A stretch of DNA of 64,000 bases from NCBI RefSeq assembly GCF_900963305.1, contig NC_042515.1, positions 2,340,377-2,404,376 of the forward strand, written 5' to 3'. Source of the DNA: Echeneis naucrates. Taxonomy: Eukaryota; Chordata; Actinopteri; Carangiformes; Echeneidae. Of this stretch, positions 14,152 to 26,198 are shown piece by piece (the first letter of the stretch is position 1; each line of letters begins with the position of its first letter). The position numbers and the translations under genes are program-made. The notes under the pieces were generated by a model. That model saw only the letters and a program-made list of their open reading frames with translations, had not been told where the DNA came from and did not search any database.

Positions 14152-15404
14152 TTTTAGTGCATATCTTTCATCAAAATACCTCCAACATCAATGTTGTGCT
14201 CAACCTTAGCACTGACAAATCCCATCAACACTGATGTATGACTATTTTTCCACTGTGGACATCCAATCCTTCCTTCTGAGTGTCAGCCAGCTCAAAGTCT
14301 GTGTGAAGCACCAACAGCAGCAAGAAGAAAAAAGACAAAAGGAGAATAAACGGCAACCAGAGTATCCAAAGTCAGACAAAAAAAAAGGTTTGACTGAAGG
14401 TGTAGTTTGCAGTCACTTGAAAAAAGACTCACAATAAAGCTGATAGAAGACTGAACCTCAATTGAATGGGCAGAAAAACAACCATGGAAAATCTAATGCA
14501 GCAAATCCATTCATAAAGAACAAAGGACCATCATGAATATGTAACTGTCCACATGCTGTTGTCATCCTCAACACATGATATAACTGAAAAGAGGAGTGGA
14601 GTGGCATCCTCCAGGTCCAGAGCTCACAGCCTTTTTCCAACACAGTATTATGGACTTTAACTACAGCTGTGCTTTTTGTACATTTTCTGTCCATCTGTTT
14701 CAAAAGTCAAATGTCTGGCTCTACTGGAATGGACACACAGACCTGCACATCCTGCACTGCGACCCAGACAACAAAAACACAAATAAGAGAGGAGAAAACT
14801 GTAGTGCAGAACTACAGCCCCTTTCAGGCATGCAGCTGTATGTTGTCCCATGTTTGGTTTAAAAGTTAGTTAACACGCAGCTGCAGGACCCCAGTCCTCC
14901 TTTGGGGATGTCTGAAAGGGGCTTAAAACCAGTGAAACAACCGGCCAAAGGAGACCCAGACTGTCTCCCTGACGCAGGTCGATCATCTCGAACAGGCTAC
15001 CTGCTCACATCAACAGGTGAGGTCCTGTGAGTGCTGCGACGTCACGGCCAAGGGGCGTGACCTTTGGTCGCCATTGGAGCCGAAGTTAAGATGCATACAG
15101 CGCTTTTTCATAGGTCAAACTCACACATCCTGCCTCCCCATCAGGGCCACAATGGGAAGAAAACTAACAAATAAATTAAAACAAAACAAAAAAAAAAAAA
15201 CACTAAAACGAGCCGAGCGGACCAACGCAGGAAGGAGAAGTTAACAATATCTCAGCTAGCTAGCTGAGAGTGACGGTTGGCTTTGGAGAAGATAAAAACG
15301 GCCTCACCGGTTTATCCAAACAGTCGTTGTTGAAAACATTAAACAACATTAATTGTGGGCAGTGAGGCCCTCGCACGTGGGGCTAACTAACTGGAAGACT
15401 TATC

Positions 15405-15430
15405 TTATCTTAGCTTAGCTTAGCTTAGCT
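15405..15430. repeat. (CTTAG)n pentamer repeat
   Basis: Four to five copies of cttag/cttat in a row at the edge of the rbm12 CpG island. Confidence 0.75.
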
Positions 15431-15588
15431 GTGTGAGCAGGCTAACGTTAGCCACCTAGCTGGTTGGGAGCTTCGCTTTGTGTCGGAGCGGAGCAGCGGA
15501 CAGAAGGCTCGCTTTTAGCGGCTCCTCCCGAGCCGGGCTGCCGGTGTGAGTGCGTTACTGAGCGGGCTGCCGCTGCTGGGAGTCTTAC

Positions 15589-15770
15589 CGAGTAATTTGT
15601 CAACAAACACACTGAGGTTTAGCTCATGAACGGCGGACTCTTTTCTTCTGTGCTCGTCTTTCTGCAGGATGCTTCGGTGCGTGCGCGAAATGTCGGCGTC
15701 AATCATCGCGAGAACACACGGTGCTGGCGCGAGAAGACGCGGCGTTTGCGTCTCTCCTGACGTCAGAGCG
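15589..15770 (-). promoter_or_regulatory. rbm12 promoter and noncoding exon 1, with CRE
   Basis: A CpG-rich island. A perfect palindromic cAMP-response element TGACGTCA lies at 15758-15765. Downstream on the minus strand is a noncoding exon ending at 15589 with a strong donor (CTCG/GTAAGAC). This is the expected 5' end of rbm12 and possibly of some cpne1 transcripts. Exact start sites are inferred. Confidence 0.6.
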
Positions 15771-15930
15771 GGACCGCCCCCTGCCGGCAGAAAAAAAAAC
15801 ATACAAGCAAACAACAACACACAACAAAGTAATCAACTCTCACTGGAAGAAGTTAAATAGCTCATAAATTAGTAAACAAACAATACATCTGATTATTATA
15901 GGCTGATTATTCACACACTTCATAAAACCA

Positions 15931-17310
15931 TCAAATCAAATCAGATTTATTTGTGTAGCGCCAAATCATAACAAAGTTACATCAAGGCACTTTACATAAA
16001 GAGCAGGTCCAGACCAAACAGACCCAACAGATCCCCCGATGAGCAGGAAAAACTTCCTTTAACCCTGCTGTTGTGTTCTCAGTCACTTTTGACCAGGATC
16101 ATTTTATTCCATTTTAAATCCATAATAATACATATATTATCACCTAATGTTGTGTTAGATCTTTTTGTCAACTTCAGCTCTTGTAAACATTACATGTTTT
16201 GAACTTCTATTTTTTGTGTATGTCCTACAGGCCTCATTTACTGAGCTCATACCACTCGTTTTTTTAAAGAAAAAAACATTACAGACAAATTATTTTGACA
16301 ATAACAAATACTAAGATGAAACCTGCTGTGCTTCACTGAAATGTTTACCAAAGTCACTTTTTTGAAACCAGTTAAATGATCTAAACTGTGGCACAAAATA
16401 ACAACTTTTGTGTTCCTGATCAAAACTGACCGGTAACCGATTAATTTATAAAAAAAAACAGCACAGGGAAAACTACAACTATACTACAAAAGTAAGCTAC
16501 AAACACCTTGAACCACACACAGCTTGAACACATTTGCAGCTTTCTTTTGTAGCTCTGAAAAGACAGTGTCATGTCCATGGTCCTCAGTTTTGCCCTCTCA
16601 TACCCACATTGGGAAATATGCTGAGGTGTGTACACCACATCTGTGGCACACAGCTTGTTTTTTTATCTCTTGGTGCACACTGTTGGCACCTCTTTCTTCT
16701 GACTCCTCTTTCTCTGGCTGGCACACTAAGAGTACACATTCTTAGAACTGGGAGAAACAGGGATTTAGGAGAAGCATGGTTATTGTCAGTGCATGTAAGG
16801 GGAGAGATGCTCAGTCCTCCCCCCCAGCAGTCTAGGCCTATAGCAGCATAGCTAAAGAGTAGATGGACTTTAACTTTTTAACTATAAGCTCTGTCATACA
16901 GGAAAGTTTTCAGCCTCCCGGACCGATACTGGAAGTTGGTTCCATACAAGAGGAGCCTGATAACTGAACGATCTGCCTCCAGATTTACTCTTGGAGACTC
17001 TAGGAACCACAAGTAAACCTCCATCTAGAGAGCGGAGTGGCCTGCTAGGACAGTAAGGAACTATGAGCTCTCTGAGATATGATGGAGCTTGGCCATTAAG
17101 AGCTTTATATGTTAACAGAAGGATTTTGAATTCTACTCTGTATTTTACTGGCAGCCAATGAAGAGCAGCTGACACAGGAGAGATATGATCTCTTTTCCTA
17201 GTTCCTGTTAATATTCGTGCAGCAGCGTTCTGAATCAACTGAAGGCCGTTCAGAGATTTGTTTGGACATCCAGATAGTGATGAGTTACAGTAGTCCAGCC
17301 TAGAACCATG
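15931..17310 (-). mobile_element. L2-type LINE, 5'-truncated, split by a later insertion
   Basis: On the minus strand, 17310-16894 encodes the C-terminal part of an L2-clade reverse transcriptase (IQNAAARILTGTRKRDHI, LHWLPVKYRVEFKILLLTYK, FSYQAPLVWNQLPVSVREAE). After the 3' UTR the element ends at 15931-16062 with the typical fish L2 tail, seen on the plus strand as tcagatttatttgtgtagcg plus caaatcataacaaagttaca. The 5' end is cut inside the reverse transcriptase, as usual for LINE copies, and the frame stops before the normal C terminus. About 680 bases of unrelated sequence (16063 to about 16745) interrupt the 3' UTR. The element is dead but fairly young by its open frame. Confidence 0.8.
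16063..16745 (-). mobile_element. piggyBac-like DNA transposon remnant inside the LINE
   Basis: The insert starts right after TTAA (16059-16062), the piggyBac target site, with CCCTGCTGTTGTGTTC, like a piggyBac terminus. On the minus strand about 16688-16616 reads CQQCAPRDKKTSC, the Cys-rich C-terminal finger style of piggyBac transposases. No catalytic-core sequence and no second TTAA end are visible, so this is a truncated 3' part. The family call is tentative, but the interruption of the LINE is clear. Confidence 0.5.
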
Positions 17311-17834
17311 AGAATAATTATTCGATGAATAGGTGGATTGTGTAATACTTTATTTATATTGGCATTTTAGCCTCGTCTCTCTTGTAAAGCTGCATCTCCC
17401 GGCTATTTAAAATCAGTTCTCATGGACATGGCAAGAAATTAGTAATAATTGGTATTGACAAATGTCAGCATAAGGGTAGATAAAGAGCTAATGCTCCATT
17501 TAATGTATTCAGATTTTTTGTGGAAATTATGGGAAATAGTAGTGATATTCCAAACAAGTATTTCAATATATATACTAGCTGATTAATAGTGTTTTAGCTG
17601 CCTTTACTCACATGACTGCATTTTAAGCATCATTAGTTCTCAAGAGTGCTGTAAATTGTTCTTTATGATGAGTTTGTTTATTTTTACAAAGGCCCTCGTG
17701 CAAATTTAAAAAGCTAACTTTGGCTGCACTGTCAATGTAATGGCATGTAGCAACAGCTAATGAAAATGCTTGCATAAAAACAATCATTAAATAAAACTAA
17801 AACACAATTTTAATGGATGATCATGAAGCTGCAC

Positions 17835-17840
17835 TTTATT
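17835..17840 (-). terminator. Candidate poly(A) signal of nfs1
   Basis: AATAAA on the minus strand, about 1.28 kb beyond the nfs1 stop. The interval 17841-19122 would be the 3' UTR; I see no exon or repeat of note in it. Confidence 0.45.
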
Positions 17841-19122
17841 GGAAAATATACTGTATAGGACAAGTGCAACGGTAATAGACAGTAAATGCCATAGTCTGTA
17901 AATGTGAATTAAAGGCTTGTCTAATGTCATCCAGGAACACAATACAAGAATCAAAATCATCAGTTCTTTTACATTTAGACTGTCAGGGTTATTTTGACAC
18001 ATGTAACAGAAGTGTGACAGACAGCCAATGTGTGAAGAACTCAACTGAGACTGTTTCTCCATCCTCTTAAAAATTTGATTGTGATCAAATCACAGCTTCA
18101 GTCTTGTAGAGTGTTCAGTGGAGAAATTGCAAAGGATAACACTGGATGTTGGCTAAGAACGGCTGTGGAGTAACTGGCATGACGTGAAGGTGTATCATCT
18201 GTGAATAGGGCAGGAGATCTTTGTCTGTGAATCCTCAGATAAAAATGTCTAACTAGTTAATCATCAGATGTTCAGAGGACTCAGTCTGCTACTTTTAATT
18301 TCCATCGGTAACCTCGCTGAAGCGAAACTACCCTTTCATTTTGACTAACATTTCATTTTGAGCCTGTATCATGAATTTAGAGTTTAGCGTTTCACTGGGC
18401 ACCTTTGGGTTTCACTTTGGTATTTCTGGTATCATAAAGCTGGTTCATTTTTAATTCAAAGGATGGGAAATTTTCTCATCACGCACTCAGAAACTTCCCT
18501 GTCCTCTTACATGTTATGATGATTAGTTAAATAGTAAAAATGAGCACAAGAGAAAATGATTCCAGATTGCAATTTGTATAAGAGAAAACAACAAATGAGC
18601 AAAAAACATTTCCATAGAGAAGAACCACTTTTCTTCCCACAATTACACCAGAGAGAATAAACTACCACCTCACAAAATTTCACCTTTTGCTGCCTCAGTA
18701 AAATAAATGTATCACTGTTTGTTGTCATATTATATCAGTTGTCTGGGTTAGTAAACTCTGAGCAAAACCAGCTTTGTGATACCATCATCAGGATCACTCA
18801 AGTCAGGCTCGTTGCAGCCAGGTAGCCCATAAAAGTCGGACTGCAAAGGATTCAGTTTGTGATACGGGACCACGGTGTCACAGCTCTGACAAACGACAGA
18901 AAGACTTCTCACATGTTGGTCGACTCTGAGCAATATCTCCTGAGAGGGCAACTACAGGAGCACCTACAGAGACACAAAATTACAGCTACAAACAGACTTC
19001 AAGTCAGACAGGAAGTTTGTGCGTGTTTGTATACAGGAAGGAAAAGCTGGTCTGTTCCCAGAAGCGTCTAGGAACTATCATCATCATCAGCAGCTGGGAA
19101 GCAAGCGAGTACTGGGAGGAGT

Positions 19123-22100
19123 CTAGTGCTGCGTCCACTTGATGCTCTTCAGGTCGATGCCTTCCTGAACCATCTCCCACAGCGGACTGACAGATGGACC
19201 GACAGACAAATAGACATTTTATTAAGTGTTTGCCATAACAATATTAGCACCTGTCAAACCTGAAGTCAGTAAAAAGAGATCTGAGCAGATAGACCCAATC
19301 ATTTAATTTAGACATTTTAGTATTACAGACAGAACTAACAAAGTAAGACCAATGTTGAACTCACCTCATCTCTCTGAGTCGCTGGACCTGTTGGATACAT
19401 TTCTCTGCTGTGTAGTCCACTTCTTCTTCTGTGGTAAACCTACCAATACCAAACCTGCCATACGAAGTTTTAGATAAGTTTAAATTAAATCTACAGTTAA
19501 TGAATCCAAATATTATTCAACCGTCATTCAGTCTTCACTGTAGAATAGTTATTGGAATACAGTTGGGATTAATCATCCTGATTAAAAATTACAATTATAA
19601 GAAATATTTTAATATTTTTACTATTTCAAACAAAAAACTGATCTTGATCCTGCTTTGCTTACCAGCAGGATCACAATTTCTACTCCTGAAGAAAAGTTAT
19701 TTCACTAATGTGACAAATAAAGTGACAAAAAATCTGGATTGTTATCACAATTCTGACCAGATTTATGATCTTGCTCTTATTAAATTAAAGTGAAGATGTA
19801 CCTGATGGAAGAGTGAGCCAAGTCTTCATCTGCTCCGATTGCTCTGAGGACGTATGAGGGTTCCAGAGATGCAGATGTGCATGCACTGCGCACACACAAA
19901 CACACACGTACATATATATTTATCCATTTGGGCTCACGCTTTAATTTTCTGGTCCATTGAAATTGAAGCCATCTTGATGGCTTTGTGCATCTTCAGTCTA
20001 ATAACATATTGAACCCATCTTCTTCCTCATTAAAACAAACTGAAAAGCGGGTTGAAAAAAAACTGTAAGTGTTGATTGTTTGTATCTTAATCTGGTTGAC
20101 TCATCAGGAGAACCAGCTCTAAATAAAGCTTCAGTTGTCTTTCTGTGAACAAGAGTGTGTGTCTGACCTGCCAGATGACAGAGCAACATCCTTCAGTGCC
20201 ATCAACAAACTTTCTCCCTCCACGTAAGCAAAGGACAAGTTGACACAGCCTGAAAAGCACAAAGTAATTTAAGTCCGTCTGCCTCCTCTACTGCAGTTAG
20301 AACCATTTATCATTATTATATAACCTTTTCATCAATATAAAACTGAAAGCAACCTTAAAAGTAAAATTAGGACTTTCACTTTCAGTATTACAGCAGGATG
20401 AAATGGAAGCATGTGACAGTGTGTGTATGCATTTGTGTGTTTGTACACACCAGGGTAGCGTTGATATGGATCTCCATTCATTATGACATCAGGAATCTCA
20501 GACATGATCTTCTGGACCAGACGATTAGCCAGCATGGACACTCTCTGATGATCGTACTGCACACAATCACACACAGGCACCGGTAAATTCCTGAATGTTG
20601 GAGTGTATTTAATGAGTAGCTATTTGGGTGTGTTTCTTTTACCTCCAATTCCTGTTGAGCAATGCTGCAGGCGGCTCCCAGGCCAACAGCCAGCGGGGTG
20701 GGAACGGTGCCAGAGCGCAGGCCCCTCTCCTGCCCACCGCCATTTTGCAGCGGCTCCAGGCGCACCCGGGGGCGGCGGCGCACGTACAAAGCCCCCACGC
20801 CTGTAAACACACAAAGTATCACAAAACAATCAAAACTTAACAGTTAGATCAGCCTCATCAGTTCATTACTGTTGGGCTGGCCGACCTTTGGGTCCATAGA
20901 TCTTATGACCACTGATGGACATCAAGTCGATCTTCCAGTCAGAGACGTTGATGGGAATCTTTCCGATTGCCTGTGCACCATCAGTGTGGAGAAAGACTCC
21001 TTTAGAACGGCAAATCTTACCTGTGGACAGAAAGGATGGAGATCAGTGAATCAACACTAAATGGGATTAGGGCTGCCCAGTGGATCGCTGCAACATGATT
21101 TATTCTGGATCATTACACAGCATGTTTGTGTTGTCATTCTTACCGATTTCACTGATGGGCTGCTTCACTCCGATTTCGTTGTTGACAGTCATCACCGACA
21201 CCAGGGAGGTGTCAGGACGAATGGAAGCCTCCAGCAGCTGAACACAAAGACACACATTTTTAAAATGTTTTGCAAGCTTTGCATGTGTGGTATTCCCTCC
21301 GTACCTCCTCCTGTGCGATCTGAATGTATTGTGTGTATATTCTATGTGTGTACCTCCAGGTCCACCAGCCCATTTTTCTGGACAGGCAGATACGTCACAT
21401 CAAATCCCTCGGACTCCAGAACTCGACAGGAGTCCAGAACACACTTATGTTCTGTCTGTGTGGTGATCACATGACGTTTTTTGGCCTGGTAGAACCTGGC
21501 CACACCCTGCAGGAGAGAGAGAGGGGCGGGGGGGGTTATTGGTGATGTCATACAGTCTGGGTTTTGTTACCACTTTGTTTTACTGTTCCTACTGTGTTCT
21601 ATTTAATGTTCGTAAAGCATTTTTATTCTGTATTTGTGTTTTTACGTTTGTTGTGTTTATCATCTCATACATTTGAATTTCTCCTTATTCATTCTAATGC
21701 TGTTTTAGTATGTTCAGTCTCATTGTAATTGTGTTCTAACAGTGTTGTGATTGGATTTATTGTATTCTGGCTCTCTTTATAACATGAAGGATGAACAGCA
21801 AGTGCAAAGTGAGACCTTGATGGCCATGTTGTTGGACTCCGTGGCTCCACTAGTGAAGATGATCTCTCTGGGATCAGCTCCAATCAGGTCAGCAACCTGC
21901 TGCTCAGAGAGAGAGAAAGAGAGTGAGAACAGATTGTGAAGGTGTCTCTCTCTGAAATTATGACCTGATGGGAATGACTAACATGACTGAATACAACAAT
22001 TGGTTTCAAGATTACTACACAGTGTAGTGTAATAAAAGGCTAATCATATGCATGATGAAAGTTTCTCTTTCTCTCTCTACCTTCCTGGCTTTCTCCATGG

Positions 22101-23421
22101 CGGTCTCGCTCTCCCAGCCGTAGGCATGTGTCCTGGAGTGAGGGTTGCCATAGTAATTCACCTGGTAGGGCAGCATGGCATCCAGCACACGGGGATCCTG
22201 CACTCAAACAAACACTTATTCAAACTGTTCAGGCGGGCAGAGGCATGAAAACATCATCTGTAACCATGACAACGATGCCAGTAATAGCTACCATTGGTGT
22301 GGTGGCCTGGAAGTCCATGTAGAGGGGGCGGAGCTCATCTTTCTCCAATTCACGTTTCTTTACCATCTCTGAAGCACAAAACAACAACAGGCAGAACGGT
22401 CAGATGGTCTCGGGCAGAATTCATTCAGCTCTCTATGATCCTGCGTCAGAGGCAGATTAGTAGACATTCCTCAAATGTTTATGCGGAGTGCAGACAATTC
22501 TCAAGAGCTGAAAATTTACCACTCCTTTATGTGGCCTTTAAACATGACTTCTATTTCAATGAACATATAATTATTATTACATTTCTCATGTATATGTAAT
22601 CAATGTTGTCAAATGTAATACAGTTAATGAAAATGATGTGCAAACCTAATTCATTAGAGCAGTGTTTTTGTTTCCACCTCCCATGAGAGTTATGACATTC
22701 AGTGTTTATTGACACATTTTTTGGGGGAAAGCCATTCTGAAACCTATTCAGATTTTTTTCTGAAATTCTCCTTCACGTTGTTCTGTTTTCATAATTACTG
22801 TGTATTCCTAGTTTTTACATATGTGTAAACAAACAATGCTAATTATAATAGCTATTAGTGATACTCATAATGTATTACATCCACACACACACCTCTCTGT
22901 AAAAAGGAAAACAACTCAACAGCACCATAAACTAACTAAATATGTTCAATTAAGACTTTTTAAACACTATAATAACAATGAAACTATATATATGTACTGT
23001 GTACTATATATACTATTATATAGTATAAAAACAATATAACTGAATTAAAACATTAAAAATGGCAGAAATGTACAAACTGAACCAGAGCTGTAAATGAATT
23101 ATAAAAGTTGATATACATAGATTTTCAGTCAGTCATCCAGTTGTAGTTTTTGGAGGGTTTGTATTATTATTTTGTCTTTCCTTTCACCCACATGTCTTTA
23201 CTGGACGTTTCATCTTTTCTACCAAACTGCGTCACTTTGGGATTAGCTGTATGCTAACTACCCCATGCGGCTGTTAAACCGGCAGTTTTTTTGCCCCCTC
23301 GGGGCTGTTGTGTACCTTTCTGCAGAGAGCTGGCGGCTCTCCCGTCGGAGCCCAGCCGGAGAGAGAGACATGTGACCGGCCTGAGCAGGCGAGAGGAGAC
23401 GGTCCTGCCCGAGGAAAGCAT
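19123..23421 (-). CDS. nfs1: Cysteine desulfurase, mitochondrial (NFS1)
   Basis: NFS1 is the PLP enzyme that takes sulfur from L-cysteine for Fe-S cluster assembly in mitochondria, with ISD11 and ISCU. Thirteen coding exons keep frame: 23421-23316, 22368-22292, 22197-22081, 21899-21816, 21506-21354, 21237-21144, 21020-20886, 20800-20643, 20556-20451, 20249-20168, 19885-19802, 19454-19365 and 19186-19123. The sum is 1350 nt, 449 aa; human NFS1 is 457. The first exon gives an Arg-rich, acid-poor presequence ([17 protein letters not shown]), fitting mitochondrial import. Key sites: [16 protein letters not shown] at the N side, the PLP lysine in [10 protein letters not shown], and the catalytic Cys loop in [14 protein letters not shown]. 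It ends LKSIKWTQH, as in vertebrate orthologs. No defect seen. Confidence 0.97.
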
Positions 23422-24320
23422 CTCGGCGTCGGGCTGGTTTCACCGGGAAACCCCGCTGACCTCCTCCGGTAACGGCTGCAGCAGAATAAAACCGGCTGGG
23501 ACCGGATTAAAGAGCTGGCTCCGGCGGAGAAAGACGGAGATTAATCACGATGTAAGGACTTTTTAAAAATAAAATAGAAATAATTCGGCTGGAGAAGTTG
23601 CCTGCTGTCAGTCACGACAACTCACAGCGGACACAATGAACACCGCTGCTTCCGGTCACGGCTTTCACAATAAAATTTATAAAAAATTCATTTAGAAAAA
23701 AATAGATTGTGATCTCATTTAATAGACTGGAATCTATATTACCGTAAATTATTGGTGTTACTTTAAAACTGTTAGCAGCTCTGATGATTAAAAACGAATT
23801 AAGTAAATAATAAACAATATTTCGTTTTTGTTTGTTGAAGAAATGTGTGGGTAAACTCCAAAGTAAAGTAAAGTAAAAAGTATGATAAACTGAACCGAAC
23901 CTGAAGTGATGTTAGATGTTACTGTCAACATTTTAAAACTACATAACTATTAATGCTTAATAATTCCTCTTGATCATTATTTAAGATCCAACACCGGGTT
24001 GTTTTGTTTTTAATTTTTTATTAATGATAATTTACTCATATGTTAGGGTGTTTTCATTAGATTATTTTAATAATAGAATCTGTTTCAATCCTATGTTTAG
24101 AGTAGTTTAAAGAAAGACAAAAAGGGTAAAAGATGTTATTTTACTTACTGTATTTCGTCTTCTCCGCAGTTTCACTCTGCAACTTGACGTCGACTCTGTT
24201 TCGCGATTGCACAAGAACCGGAAACAGGCTTGCAACTTCCGGTGGACAATCTTCGCCCTGATTGGCCAGCCTGTTGTTTTGGTTCTGTTTGGGGGCGGGG
24301 ACAAAGTGATTCTCTGACTT
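23422..24320 (-). promoter_or_regulatory. nfs1 upstream region with a second promoter-like block
   Basis: Just upstream of the nfs1 ATG is CpG-containing DNA with an ETS-like site near 23650. A second block at 24150-24310 looks like a minus-strand promoter: a GC box (ccccgccccc), CCAAT (from attggcc near 24261), two CCGGAA-type ETS sites, and then a good donor (ATACA/GTAAGT) near 24150. It could be an alternative noncoding first exon of nfs1 or the start of a noncoding RNA. AT-rich DNA lies between the two blocks. Confidence 0.4.
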
Positions 24321-25099
24321 TTCATTGGCTACAAACTTACTTTTACGAAACGTGTTTTCATGTCTGATCCATTATAAAAGTTAAAGTTAAAGGTCAGTTA
24401 AAAGTTAAAGTCACTAAGTTCTCTATTCAAAGAATGTTTTCAATCTTTATATTTATTTCTATATTTAGTTTTATAAACATTACTAAACAAATGACAAGTA
24501 AAAGCGTGATAATTTAAATAATCAGCTCAAATTAAAAGTTTGAGAATCAGAATCAGGGTCCAGATAAAAGACAGGGCATTAGATAGAATAAAAATCAAGG
24601 TTTAAAAAATAAATATATGCATATATATCAGTGTTCCATAAAAAGACTACAGATGGGATCGGTAGTGTCACTAAACTAATAAATTCAGTTTGTGAAATAA
24701 AACACACTCTGGGTCTTGAAGGTAATATTCTCCATATGTTATAATTAGCTACTTCAAGCCAGCACAAGTGTTCTGTATGAGTTGATTCACTTGATTGATT
24801 CACATACTTTTTCTGCTATAAATGACAATAATATCGCATAATATAACTTTATTTCCAATATTGATATATAAATATATCCAGCACTTATTTGTGATGGACG
24901 CAGTTTCGCCGTTCTTCCTGTTGGGGGCAGTGAGACGCCCAGTGGCGCCAAAAAGTGCCGAAAAATCCAACAAACACCAACGAAGAAGACGAACGTCCAT
25001 TTGTGGCTGACATGTCTAAGTAGCTCAAAAGTAACCTTGTCTTTCTTTCTTTATTTTTTTAATAACAAACTATAAATATTAAGTCAAGAGTCCAGATAT

Positions 25100-25260
25100 G
25101 AGAGAGTGTTTTCTCCGGTGGAGGGTCTCTGTTTGAGGTGAGACTGTCAGTTCGTTTCTGGAGTTTATTTCCGGACGGAAACTGGAAACGTTAGCTAAAG
25201 TTAGCAAAGACAAGCTAACCTGTCAGGGGACCGACTGTTGACGTTGGACACCGCAGCTCT
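25100..25260 (+). promoter_or_regulatory. Promoter and noncoding exon 1 of the c6orf89 homolog
   Basis: A plausible noncoding exon ends at 25137 with donor TTTGAG/GTGAGA. Surrounding DNA has more CpG than the flanks, with ETS-like ttccgga near 25170. The next exon begins at about 26145 after cccacag. Exact start sites are inferred. Confidence 0.45.
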
Positions 25261-26198
25261 CCAGCTTTATTATTAATAATAATAATAATTTATTAAATCA
25301 CACACGCTATTATAATCATGCCCTTTCTAACATTTACTTTGTAAAGTTAATTTTAGTTAACTCCTGCTCCGGTTCTGTGGTCACGCAGCCGTTGGAGGAC
25401 GCCGAAATGCCGTTTTAACTGGTTATAAACGGAACATTTCTGATGTTTTACTGTTGAATACAGACAGAACTGTGTGATTCATAAACTGCAGATCGTTTCC
25501 ATCCACCCACAGATGCCGTCAGTCTGGTTTTAGTATGAAGTGTTTTTGAACTAAAAGCTACCTCGCTGTTTTTGTCTAATTTGAGCTGGCCTAGATTTCC
25601 CTTTCACCAGTTTCCTTTGAGAAATAGGACGATGAACTATATTTTTTATATGTCATGTCAGTTGGCAAACAGATAGACTTAATGATCAGACCAGAAAAAG
25701 ACTGGCAGACGCAGCGATGTTGGTACTCATTAGCAAAGAATGCCTGGCATTACCATCTCTGTAAACAAGGCAGAAATTGAAGTTTATTTTGTGCTGGTGA
25801 ATGAAGAGCACTAAATAATCTCTTCAAGACTCATACCATCTCTAACAAAGCGACCCACTAAACTGGCACTCTGGTGGATTCCTTTTCTTGATCTTCTCAC
25901 ACAGATTGAGTTGTTACTTCAAAGTCTCCTACTGTACTGAAATATTAACAAACAAGTTACTGTTTTATGGTTGTTGACATGAAGTTAATGTGAGGTATAC
26001 AAGCATTTTGATTTTATAAACCGAATCAAAACAATATTCAAACAGAATTAAAGCTGCCTCCCTGGTTGTTGTGTTTGTCTTTAGTTTGAGGTAATGAAGT
26101 AGAAGTTAACCTCTCAGACGATGCCATGCTCTTAGACCCCACAGCAGCTGAAGATCGACGTTTTGGACCGAGAAGCCGCCGCTGCTACCTCTGCTGCC

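Larger units (their letters stand above)
11788..15587 (-). other. rbm12 5' UTR intron
   Basis: About 3.8 kb between the acceptor next to the rbm12 coding exon and the donor at 15588 (CTCG/GTAAG on the minus strand). It holds a SINE (13806-14151) and a small tandem repeat (about 13450-13550). A 146-codon open frame on the plus strand at 13146-13586 has no family features and overlaps the repeat, so it is not called as a gene. In mammals the matching interval lies between the shared CPNE1/RBM12 5' exons and the RBM12 coding exon. Confidence 0.55.

Noticed and set aside
24107-24325. 72-aa minus-strand frame upstream of nfs1, tested as romo1
   Set aside because: It has no membrane segment or ROMO1-like Gly pattern; it covers a promoter-like block instead.
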